41,131 bases of DNA from a virus: IMG/VR virus record IMGVR_UViG_3300000117_000063, positions 1 to 41,131 of that record, one strand, 5' to 3'. Under the pieces are notes generated by a model, which saw only the letters and a list, made by a program, of their open reading frames with translations, made no database searches and had not been told where the DNA came from. The position numbers and the translations under genes are program-made. Below, in pieces: positions 28,450 through 34,230 of this stretch; within the stretch, counting starts at the first letter, position 1, and the number at the start of each line of letters is the position of its first letter.

Positions 28450-30315
28450 TTATTTACTCCATTTTTTAGTTATTGTATAGTCTACAGTCATATCAAACCC
28501 TTTGATAATCATTGCGCCAGCTTCTTTCATTAGCCTGCACTGTAATTTTGCCCATTCTTCAGCAAAATCATCTCTTACTTCTACACCTATCTCATCATGT
28601 ACTTGTGTTACCATATAACACGGCAGTTTAAACTTTTTAATATGTTCTCTAATAAGAATCATAGATTGTTTAATCATATCTGCACCAGTACCTTGAATAG
28701 GAGTATTTTTAGAAGCACGCTCAATAGAACCTTTAGTCTTAAAATCTTGAGCAGCAAAGGCTATACCTTTATACCATCCAGGAAACCATCTAATCCTTCT
28801 ATAAGGTTTAAACGTTCTAATGAATCCATTGGTTACACCATACTGTCCTAGTTTATTTAAGAATGCTTTAATATTTGGAAAAGCGCTAAAGTATTTCTTT
28901 ATAAGTTTATCAGCCTCATCTACACTAATATTTAATGTATCAGACAATTTAAACTTACTCATACCATAAGCTAAACCAAAGTTTATAGTCTTAATCATAG
29001 TTCTTAATGCTTTCTTATCACCTGTACGCCATTTATCCCCAAAGACTAGCTCTGCACAAACTGAATGTAGATCTTCATTGTTTTTTCTACACTTAATCCA
29101 TACAGGGTCCTGAGAACCATAAGCTATAATAGCTAACTCCTGCCCACTATAATCAACAGATACAATACTGTATCCATCTCTTGCAGTGAAGCAATTCCGA
29201 AACTCATTCCTGGCTGGAATGTTTTGCATATTAGGCTTACGATCCTCTTTGGACCCACTAGACACACGTCCAGTATTGAGTACTTGCCAAAAGCTGGTTC
29301 TAACCTTACCATCTTTCATTATGTACTTTGTAAATGATTTACCGTATGTACTAGATATCTTTTGTTTCTCCTTATACTGTAAGTACTTGGCAACCAAGGG
29401 TTTATGTTTGTATTTATATAACTCAAAAGCATTAACTTTTTCTAAAGTTATATCTAAATAAGAGTTCATAACTCGCTTTACTTGTAAAGGAGAAGACCAC
29501 TTAACATTGACTTTTCTCAGTTCATCTGCTGGTGTAAACATATCAAGCTGTACATAATCATCAATGAAATTGTTCATATTGTTAACTATAATTTCATCAT
29601 CTAATTTTAAAGCTAGTTCCTGCACCAAACCCTCATTGTTGACTGCATTGTCAAGCCAAGATTCTTTATCAAAACATAGACCATTGTATTCTATGTCAGC
29701 AAATGCTAGAGATGCTTTGGTTTCGAGCAACAGCAAAGTATACAAATCTAACTTTTGTATCTCTTTCAACTGTATATCCATTATTTTTAATAAAAATTGG
29801 ACGTCTTCTGCACCATAACATATTTGCTCAGATGTAAAAGGATTACCTTCTAATCCGATGAATTTGTTTCGAACCTCTTTGTTAAGTGATATCTCCAGAT
29901 ATCTTTGAGTTAAACTATTAAGGCTGTAGCCCCACTTATCTTTTCCACAATGTAATATACATTCAGCCAACATGGTGTCATATATATTATTTACTTCTAT
30001 ATTATAATTTGATTTAATAAATTTATAATCAAATTTAACATTATGAAATATTTTAGTTGCAGATCCTTCTAGATAAGCTCGTAATGGTTCAATAGATATA
30101 GTTCTTGTGTCTATAACATATTGAACATCAGCTGTTCCAATTTGAAACATAACTATTTTCTTACGAGTGAAGTCTTTACCATCAGTTTCTGTATCTACCC
30201 CAACGACTTCTTGTTTAGATATATACTCAACACACTCATCTATTGTCCCTAACTCAAAAGGACATAGACTATTTGCTAACGGGTGTTGATCCGTTACTAA
30301 TATTATTTTACTCAT
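28450..30315 (-). CDS. Family A DNA polymerase with 3'-5' exonuclease
   Basis: A 621-residue replicative polymerase. The proofreading domain shows D41-TE43 (exo I), H91-N92..D96 (exo II) and Y167-x3-D171 (exo III). The polymerase domain has motif A VDYSGQEL (D388), motif B R438-TMIK442-TINF446-GLAYG, and motif C QVHDE near residue 580. All catalytic residues are present, so it should be active in both functions. There is no 5'-3' exonuclease domain, as usual for phage enzymes of the T7/PolA kind. It heads the large replication operon, after two very small genes. Confidence 0.95.
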   Translation of the reverse strand: MSKIILVTDQHPLANSLCPFELGTIDECVEYISKQEVVGVDTETDGKDFTRKKIVMFQIGTADVQYVIDTRTISIEPLRAYLEGSATKIFHNVKFDYKFIKSNYNIEVNNIYDTMLAECILHCGKDKWGYSLNSLTQRYLEISLNKEVRNKFIGLEGNPFTSEQICYGAEDVQFLLKIMDIQLKEIQKLDLYTLLLLETKASLAFADIEYNGLCFDKESWLDNAVNNEGLVQELALKLDDEIIVNNMNNFIDDYVQLDMFTPADELRKVNVKWSSPLQVKRVMNSYLDITLEKVNAFELYKYKHKPLVAKYLQYKEKQKISSTYGKSFTKYIMKDGKVRTSFWQVLNTGRVSSGSKEDRKPNMQNIPARNEFRNCFTARDGYSIVSVDYSGQELAIIAYGSQDPVWIKCRKNNEDLHSVCAELVFGDKWRTGDKKALRTMIKTINFGLAYGMSKFKLSDTLNISVDEADKLIKKYFSAFPNIKAFLNKLGQYGVTNGFIRTFKPYRRIRWFPGWYKGIAFAAQDFKTKGSIERASKNTPIQGTGADMIKQSMILIREHIKKFKLPCYMVTQVHDEIGVEVRDDFAEEWAKLQCRLMKEAGAMIIKGFDMTVDYTITKKWSK

Positions 30316-30360
30316 ATTATTATTATTACTTCTGCGTTACCGCATGCTGGTTCATATTAT

Positions 30361-30591
30361 TTAATAAATTAGATCTTCCGCTTCTTTATGATTATTTATA
30401 TTATTATTAAGACCAAAGTCTTCAATATAACTGATAACGGACTCTACATATTCTGTTTTATACTCTACATTTAAGAATGTAATAGTATCACTATTATTAT
30501 CTATTGCTTCTTTATGCAATTTTTTCATCTCTGTTAAATCTTCCTGATCTAACAAAGAACACCATTTCATATAACTCATGATACTATTCAT
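30361..30591 (-). CDS. Small hypothetical protein
   Basis: A 76-residue protein rich in Asn, Glu and Lys, predicted mostly helical, ending KEAEDLIY. No signal or membrane segment and no family that I recognise. Its start codon overlaps the stop region of the 30-residue membrane peptide upstream by 8 bases, which supports it being a real translated gene, and it leads into the polymerase gene 45 bases downstream. Confidence 0.6.
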   Translation of the reverse strand: MNSIMSYMKWCSLLDQEDLTEMKKLHKEAIDNNSDTITFLNVEYKTEYVESVISYIEDFGLNNNINNHKEAEDLIY

Positions 30592-30676
30592 CCTTCAAAT
30601 TACCTGTAAGTACTCGCCAAACAGCAAAGAGCATTACAGCGGTCACCATGACCATTATTATTTTTGTTCCAATCAT
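30584..30676 (-). CDS. 30-residue single-span membrane peptide
   Basis: ATG at 30676, TAG at 30584. The peptide begins MIGTKIIMVMVTAVMLFAVW and ends in a short polar tail with RVLTGN. One hydrophobic span of about 17 residues with a positive charge on either side. It overlaps the next gene by 8 bases. Size is the main weakness; the hydrophobic profile and the coupled arrangement argue for a real small protein. Function unknown; small phage membrane peptides often act in lysis timing or host takeover. Confidence 0.45.
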   Translation of the reverse strand: MIGTKIIMVMVTAVMLFAVWRVLTGNLKDE

Positions 30677-30747
30677 TTTAATCTTTTATTAATTTATAAC
30701 TATGCCTACAGTTTCTGATTAATTTATGATTGTAATGTAAAAAAATG

Positions 30748-30850
30748 TTGAGATGCTAGGAGTCGAACCTAAAAACACAGTCATGTTTCGAGTAACTAGC
30801 ATGCTCTTTCAATGTATAAACATCAAACATATTCCAACAATGTCATCTCA
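30748..30850 (-). tRNA. Noncanonical tRNA-like element with intact acceptor and T arm
   Basis: On the minus strand a 7-bp acceptor (TGAGATG with CATCTCA) encloses a perfect T arm: TTAGG, loop TTCGACT, CCTAG. The 5' side folds as a short D-like arm with GG in the loop (CAT...ATG). The middle is abnormal: a hairpin TTTGATG/CATTGAA with a 6-nt loop instead of a 7-nt anticodon loop, then two further short hairpins (GAG...CTC and AAACA...TGTTT). Total 103 nt, no encoded CCA. I cannot assign an anticodon. It could be an unusual long-variable-arm tRNA, a decayed tRNA, or a tRNA mimic. Confidence 0.5.
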
Positions 30851-30877
30851 AACATTTATTTGGTGCTGATGTGTGTA

Positions 30878-30976
30878 TTATTTTAAATTTTTGTCAATAA
30901 AATCATTTACAAATATACAAAAATAAAAGCCCATTGCTAGCCCTGCAATAAAACTTATTATAGCTATTTCTACCAT
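30878..30976 (-). CDS. 32-residue single-span membrane peptide
   Basis: ATG at 30976, TAA at 30878. It begins MVEIAIISFIAGLAMGFYF and ends in a charged tail (DKNLK). One membrane span with small residues (Ala, Gly) in the middle. The start overlaps the stop of the 82-residue gene by one base (TAATG), a strong sign of coupled translation. Second membrane micro-protein in this cluster; function unknown. Confidence 0.5.
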   Translation of the reverse strand: MVEIAIISFIAGLAMGFYFCIFVNDFIDKNLK

Positions 30977-31224
30977 TATAATGTTCCTATTATTAAACAG
31001 GTTATAGCAGCTTTTAAACTTGTTGATCTGTGTTCGATTATATTTATATCATCTTTGCTTGCTGTTTTTTTAATACTATCTAATGAAGCTTCTAACTCCG
31101 TTAATTTAGCATCTAATACCTCAACAGCATAAGGTAGCTCAGTCTTCCTCTTACTAGGATTCTGACTTAAATTCATAAGATATTCATATTTCTTATTTAA
31201 TTCTCCTTTTAAATTTATTTTCAT
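30976..31224 (-). CDS. Small helical hypothetical protein
   Basis: An 82-residue protein, helical with a likely coiled coil in the centre (VLDAKLTELEASLDSIKK) and a short hydrophobic C-terminus (AAITCLIIGTL). No family recognised. It follows the 53-residue gene by one base and overlaps the start of the 32-residue membrane peptide, so it is the middle of a three-gene micro-operon. Confidence 0.6.
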   Translation of the reverse strand: MKINLKGELNKKYEYLMNLSQNPSKRKTELPYAVEVLDAKLTELEASLDSIKKTASKDDINIIEHRSTSLKAAITCLIIGTL

Positions 31225-31225
31225 A

Positions 31226-31387
31226 TCATTTCTTTTTATTATACGCCCGGAATTGTTTTAATAAAGTATCAAACTTTCTTTTTAATTTGGCTGTATTATA
31301 TACTTTTTTATATCCAGGCTTAACGTAAGTATATTCTATATCTACAGGCATAATTTCTTCATATGTATGTCCTATTTTACTATTCAT
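31226..31387 (-). CDS. 53-residue basic hypothetical protein
   Basis: ATG at 31387, TGA at 31226. Starts MNSKIGHTYEEIMPVDIEY and ends in a Lys/Arg-rich helix (LKRKFDTLLKQFRAYNKKK). No family recognised. One base separates its stop from the next start. The basic tail could bind nucleic acid. It is the first gene after the 740-bp gene-free block and sits just below the 11-bp tandem repeats. Confidence 0.5.
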   Translation of the reverse strand: MNSKIGHTYEEIMPVDIEYTYVKPGYKKVYNTAKLKRKFDTLLKQFRAYNKKK

Positions 31388-31406
31388 AATTTAATTATTA
31401 TTTAAT

Positions 31407-31433
31407 ATTAGTTTAACATTAGTTTAACATTAG
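31407..31433. repeat. 11-bp tandem direct repeat upstream of the small-gene operon
   Basis: ATTAGTTTAAC occurs twice in tandem (31407-31417, 31418-31428) followed by a partial third ATTAG. It lies 20 bases upstream of the ATG at 31387 and resembles an iteron or operator. No further copies seen in the window. Confidence 0.6.
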
Positions 31434-31514
31434 ATATGTATATTGTACTCAATGAGAATAGACATAACTAAATATTTATACATTATCCTTATGATAATAG
31501 TATTTGCTTTAAGC

Positions 31515-31643
31515 GTATAAGCCTAGTGATACTTTCAATAATAATGGGTTAAACACTATTGTGTTCGGTCGTCTATAAGACTACTTTCCCGCGATAAGCT
31601 GGCCGGCCTATCTTTATTATCTAATCATATCACTGGCTCATAC
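31515..31643. repeat. Inverted repeat closing the first arm of the structured block
   Basis: GTATAAGCC-T-AGTGATA (31515-31531) pairs with TATCACT-GGCTCATAC (31628-31643): 15 Watson-Crick pairs with one mismatch and one bulge. About 96 bases are enclosed, including hairpins AACAC/GTGTT and GTC/GAC. Confidence 0.65.
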
Positions 31644-31942
31644 ATAAACACTGACAAGATCAGAGCAGTCCAGAGTTCACACGCTAATGTAGTCTATACT
31701 CAACTGATAACTTACATACCCTTGTTATCCAAGAATAAGTTTTATTCAACTATGTATATATGACTCATTAGATTAGCAAACAACAAAAACATATCGAAAA
31801 CCCTACGGCAATGGATACATGATCTACCTGGTGACGTGCTTTACAAGACCATTTGGATCTTATCCGTGGTACATGAGGATTTAATCTCATGTCTAATGCA
31901 GCCTCACGGCTCAACACTTGTCATTGTTTATATTTTTATTAA

Positions 31943-32022
31943 AACTATATGAACAGGGAACGTATTATTCACACAAAGTATAACTGGTAGTTAATAATTA
32001 AATACAACCTGTTCATATAGTT
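31943..32022. repeat. Perfect 15-bp inverted repeat with 50-base spacer
   Basis: AACTATATGAACAGG (31943-31957) is exactly complementary to CCTGTTCATATAGTT (32008-32022). The spacer is AT-rich. Could close an RNA domain or form a cruciform. Confidence 0.75.
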
Positions 32023-32028
32023 AATAAG

Positions 32029-32133
32029 TATTAGTGGGGATTAATGAGGACACAAAAAGAGGCTTTATACACACTATGGGTTAGCCAAAAACATCCTAAC
32101 ATATTATTACTAATACATCTTACCCCACTAATA
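32029..32133. repeat. Perfect 11-bp inverted repeat overlapping a gene end
   Basis: TATTAGTGGGG (32029-32039) pairs with CCCCACTAATA (32123-32133), 83 bases apart. The right arm includes the stop of the 84-residue membrane protein gene, so a transcript from that gene would fold back into the block. Confidence 0.65.
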
Positions 32134-32382
32134 GGTTTGATATTGTTTTAGTTTTCTAAATATTCCTTGTCCTTGAGAATAGCTAATTCTTATCTCGTCT
32201 AACAAACAATATAAAACAAAGCATAGCACCCATGATGCTACAAATAAGAAACTACCCGTAAGTGGAGTAGTTGGTATGATTTTATACATTATTTGGAACG
32301 GTACTGTAAAACAGTATATCATACCAAAGAATGCAATGCTGATTAATACAATCTCTCGCATAAATAAAATTAATTGTTTCAT
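32128..32382 (-). CDS. Small membrane protein with two or three predicted spans
   Basis: An 84-residue protein with hydrophobic stretches at about 8-30 (ISIAFFGMIYCFTVPF) and 41-62 (TGSFLFVASWVLCFVLYCLL), followed by a polar, Gln-rich tail. Inner membrane location is likely. I recognise no family. It is a single-gene unit: candidate promoter motif TATAGCGAAAGTA 26 bases upstream, a terminator hairpin of the previous gene just above that, and the structured block after its stop. An early host-interaction role such as blocking superinfection is possible, by position only. Confidence 0.6.
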   Translation of the reverse strand: MKQLILFMREIVLISIAFFGMIYCFTVPFQIMYKIIPTTPLTGSFLFVASWVLCFVLYCLLDEIRISYSQGQGIFRKLKQYQTY

Positions 32383-32407
32383 GTCTTTATATATTTTTAT
32401 AAATTAT

Positions 32408-32420
32408 TACTTTCGCTATA
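32408..32420 (-). promoter_or_regulatory. TATAGCGAAAGTA motif, copy 1
   Basis: The 13-mer TATAGCGAAAGTA reads on the minus strand 26 bases before the ATG at 32382. The same 13-mer is found at 33230-33242, a partial one at 33329-33339, and its first ten bases on the plus strand at 34221-34230. Upstream is TTATATTTA, close to the Bacteroidota -7 box. Likely a promoter or transcript-start element. Confidence 0.55.
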
Positions 32421-32431
32421 AATATAACTAA

Positions 32432-32467
32432 CAAGCAATGAACGGTAGCTATAGCGTCCATTACTTG
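32432..32467 (-). terminator. Hairpin after the 229-residue gene, paired fully only on minus-strand RNA
   Basis: On the minus strand CAAGTAATGGACG pairs with CGTTCATTGCTTG in 13 of 13 positions when two G-U pairs are allowed; on the plus strand the same two positions become A-C mismatches. The stem is followed by TTAGTTATATTT. This strand bias shows selection for minus-strand RNA and fits a terminator. Confidence 0.65.
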
Positions 32468-32488
32468 TCAATCATACATCCAGCAAGA

Positions 32489-33178
32489 TTATAGTCTTCT
32501 ATCTAGAATGTCATCAAATGCTTTCTCAGATGTAACATTTGCTTCAACAGTCATAGCAGCTTCTTGCATCTCAGGTATTAATGTGTGAGATACAGTTCTA
32601 GTTACTTCTCCTGTTTTAGTGTTAAGTGTTTCCATATTAACTTTGACATTACTAAATATCATTGCTCTAGTGCCATTATTGTCACCATAAATGATAGGAC
32701 CATCCTTACCAGCTCTTTTACACCTGTTTTCAGGGTCTTGAGCTTGATAACTATCCATCTCAAATGTTTCTAAGATTTCTAGCTTAAGGTTATGTTGGTT
32801 ATCACCCATTTTTAGATGAGCATTCTTTGCACCTACAAATAAGCCTTCACCTATTTGTAATTTGTCAATATCCTCTTGTTTTAATGTAATACCACTGTTT
32901 TTAGCAATTTCAGTTAATTGTTTAACTGTAGACAGTACCCACGCACGTCTTGCACCACGCTTAAATCGACTATCGTCTAAATTTAATAGCTGTAATGCAC
33001 TATTGTTATTATTGTTGCTTACATTCATTATTTCACCAAAGTTACCTTGGTATTGAGGTTGTCCAGTATCTACACCGTCTTTGTGTACATTTCTTACTCG
33101 CTGAACTGCTAGTAGTGCACATTCTCCTACATTCATAGTAGTTGTGAACTGATTGATTCTATTTTTTAAGTCTTCCAT
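32489..33178 (-). CDS. Early-region protein of unknown function
   Basis: A 229-residue soluble protein. The middle contains an Asn run (NVSNNNNNSALQLLNLDD) and the sequence is otherwise balanced, with a C-terminal acidic helix (SEKAFDDILDRRL). I recognise no domain. The segment LNTKTGEVTRTV resembles VDTNTGELTV in the 80-residue protein at 33791, which may be chance or a shared strand-turn-strand. It has its own control unit: motif TATAGCGAAAGTA inside an inverted repeat 52 bases upstream and a terminator hairpin downstream. Base composition is less AT-rich than the replication genes, hinting at high expression. Confidence 0.75.
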   Translation of the reverse strand: MEDLKNRINQFTTTMNVGECALLAVQRVRNVHKDGVDTGQPQYQGNFGEIMNVSNNNNNSALQLLNLDDSRFKRGARRAWVLSTVKQLTEIAKNSGITLKQEDIDKLQIGEGLFVGAKNAHLKMGDNQHNLKLEILETFEMDSYQAQDPENRCKRAGKDGPIIYGDNNGTRAMIFSNVKVNMETLNTKTGEVTRTVSHTLIPEMQEAAMTVEANVTSEKAFDDILDRRL

Positions 33179-33221
33179 ACTGACTGTTGCACGGTTATAT
33201 CATTGTGCTCTTCGTTTTGTA

Positions 33222-33265
33222 GATTACTATACTTTCGCTATATATATATTAATACTATAGTAATC
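33222..33265 (-). promoter_or_regulatory. TATAGCGAAAGTA motif, copy 2, inside an inverted repeat
   Basis: The 13-mer TATAGCGAAAGTA (33230-33242, minus strand) is flanked by perfect 10-bp arms GATTACTATA (33222-33231) and TATAGTAATC (33256-33265). It lies 52 bases before the ATG at 33178. The arms could be an operator or make a hairpin that opens the site. Confidence 0.55.
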
Positions 33266-33434
33266 AGGGTTATGTTTAAATTGATTAAAATGTGGGTCTA
33301 TACATAGACTACTGTAAGAGAATACATTTACTTTCGTAATTATGCTTTCACTCTGTGGTTAGATTTGTTTTAATGAGACAATCAGGAATATAATTCTCTG
33401 TATTCTCTCTTTAGTAGTTATGTTTATTCCCAAC
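33266..33434. other. Gene-free leader region
   Basis: No coding frame supported. It holds a partial motif TTACGAAAGTA on minus (33329-33339), a small palindrome GTCTAT/ATAGAC near 33296, and two related AGAGAATAC segments. Probably a long untranslated leader or small RNA between the element at 33435 and the 229-residue gene. Confidence 0.4.
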
Positions 33435-33466
33435 TTTAGTAAAGGTCTTTGATCTATAAAAAAAAA
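33435..33466 (-). promoter_or_regulatory. Repeated upstream element, copy 1
   Basis: Plus-strand reading TTTAGTAAAGGT then CTTTGATCTATA and a run of nine A. It matches copies at 33665 and 34041 in order and spacing. The A run is the T tract of the terminator next to it, so the element starts where the previous transcript ends. Confidence 0.55.
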
Positions 33467-33515
33467 GACTAATTAATCAAATGTTACATTCATATGAGGG
33501 TATAATTAATTAGTC
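33458..33515 (-). terminator. Terminator after the 26-residue gene
   Basis: GACTAATTAAT (33467-33477) pairs perfectly with ATTAATTAGTC (33505-33515), 11 bp with a 27-base loop, followed on minus by nine T. The AT-rich stem with long loop is unusual but the T run is clear. Confidence 0.6.
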
Positions 33516-33557
33516 ATCTCTAACCAAAGAGTTTTAGATTGAGCTAGAAACAGACAA

Positions 33558-33638
33558 TTAGAAGCCTGTTTCATAGCTATCTTTATCATTATAGAGTTCA
33601 TCAAGAAGCTCTTCATAAGTTAATTCTTTATCATTCAT
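33558..33638 (-). CDS. 26-residue acidic micro-protein
   Basis: ATG at 33638, TAA at 33558. Starts MNDKELTYEELLDELYND and ends ETGF; strongly acidic helix. Too short for certainty, but it has a repeated upstream element 27 bases before the ATG and a terminator after it, so it is organised as a gene of its own. Acidic phage micro-proteins often bind host enzymes such as RNA polymerase; here that is only a possibility. Confidence 0.4.
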   Translation of the reverse strand: MNDKELTYEELLDELYNDKDSYETGF

Positions 33639-33664
33639 GATCAGTTAGATATTAGTTACCAAAG

Positions 33665-33696
33665 TTTAGTGAAGGTCATGGATCTAATAAAAAAAA
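33665..33696 (-). promoter_or_regulatory. Repeated upstream element, copy 2
   Basis: Plus-strand reading TTTAGTGAAGGT then CATGGATCTAATA and eight A. It sits 27 bases upstream of the 26-residue gene and abuts the T tract of the terminator of the 80-residue gene. On minus the sequence contains CTAAACTTTG, one base off the Bacteroidota -7 consensus. Confidence 0.55.
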
Positions 33697-33741
33697 CACA
33701 ATAAACCCATAAGGCCCGCACTGAGTAAGAGAGTGTGCGGG
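33689..33741 (-). terminator. Terminator after the 80-residue gene
   Basis: CCCGCAC (33715-33721) pairs with GTGCGGG (33735-33741), 13-base loop, then on minus a spacer and TTTTTTTT at 33689-33696. The T run is 20 bases from the stem, so termination may be imperfect. Confidence 0.5.
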
Positions 33742-33790
33742 AACTCCCCAAGCTATTGTCTTGCTGGACTGTTGCTTGCTACTCTAACGC

Positions 33791-34033
33791 TTACTTCAGG
33801 ATCACATAGCCTTTATCAGCCATGATCTTCATGATAGCCTCATGTACCTCTTGATTGTACATGATGAACTCAGTCTTGTTAGCAACAGTAAGCTCACCTG
33901 TGTTGGTATCAACATTGGTTACCTTGCCTGATTGCTCAAGAACTAAGATCTCACCACCACCATTCTCAGCCTTACGTGTGTAAGGACCACGAACTGTAGT
34001 GAAAGCGTTAGATGGAAGATTAGTATCTTTCAT
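33791..34033 (-). CDS. 80-residue early-region protein, GC-richer than neighbours
   Basis: Starts MKDTNLPSNAFTTVRGPY and ends MADKGYVILK. N-terminal half is beta-like with a GGGEILVLEQSGKV strand pair, C-terminal half a helix. No family recognised. Codon use is visibly less AT-biased than in the replication operon (many third-position C and G), which suggests strong expression or a different origin. It is the first gene leftwards from the divergent switch, eight bases below a copy of the repeated upstream element, so it is likely among the first genes transcribed. Confidence 0.7.
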   Translation of the reverse strand: MKDTNLPSNAFTTVRGPYTRKAENGGGEILVLEQSGKVTNVDTNTGELTVANKTEFIMYNQEVHEAIMKIMADKGYVILK

Positions 34034-34040
34034 ATCTAAT

Positions 34041-34070
34041 ATTAGTGAAGGTGATAGATCTATTTAATTT
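34041..34070 (-). promoter_or_regulatory. Repeated upstream element, copy 3
   Basis: Plus-strand reading ATTAGTGAAGGT then GATAGATCTATTTAATTT. It lies 8 bases before the ATG at 34033. Its position inside the leader argues that the element includes or follows the transcript start rather than being only a -33/-7 promoter. Confidence 0.55.
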
Positions 34071-34112
34071 CGACCCACGGGGGGTTTGATTGCGCGTTGG
34101 GCCCGGGGGGAG
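34071..34112. other. 42-bp GC-rich island at the divergent switch
   Basis: 31 of 42 bases are G or C in an otherwise very AT-rich spacer. It includes two runs of six G (CACGGGGGG and GCCCGGGGGG) separated by TTTGATTGCGCGTTGG. It divides leftward and rightward transcription. Could be a packaging or terminus site, an origin element, a G-rich structure, or an assembly join. Confidence 0.6.
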
Positions 34113-34192
34113 TTTTCAATAATGGTCTGCATCTATGAATACTTACCATGAAAAAAATATTATAGAAAATTATTTTTTTTAATTTATTTTAT

Positions 34193-34230
34193 TATATTTG
34201 GATTCTAATAACTAATAAACTATAGCGAAA
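34193..34230 (+). promoter_or_regulatory. Rightward promoter region with Bacteroidota -7 box
   Basis: TATATTTG (34193-34200) matches TAnnTTTG exactly; a TTG near -33 is not seen, only a T-rich tract. TATAGCGAAA (34221-34230) follows just before the ATG, the plus-strand copy of the early motif. Likely start of the rightward transcript. Confidence 0.5.

Larger units (their letters stand above)
31434..32127. ncRNA. Gene-free block with nested inverted repeats, candidate large structured RNA
   Basis: I find no credible coding frame on either strand for about 740 bases, although the rest of the genome is packed. The block is rich in complementary segments at several scales: a 16-pair helix closing 31515-31643, hairpins at 31706-31729 (GATAAC/GTTATC), 31733-31747 (GAATAA/TTATTC) and 31871-31892 (ACATGAG/CTCATGT), a 15-bp perfect inverted repeat at 31943-32022 and an 11-bp one at 32029-32133. 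GC content is higher than in neighbouring spacers. A tRNA-like element lies 600 bases away. This suggests a folded RNA of the ornate large kind found near phage tRNAs (ROOL, GOLLD), or a replication origin with stems. The transcribed strand is not certain; neighbours are on minus. Confidence 0.4.

Noticed and set aside
31600-31607. GGCCGGCC palindrome
   Set aside because: An isolated 8-bp palindrome can occur by chance and stands inside a larger folded segment; no partner copies seen.
31434-32127. Group I intron or CRISPR array in the gene-free block
   Set aside because: No conserved P7/R-S core recognised, no flanking split gene, and no regularly spaced repeats.
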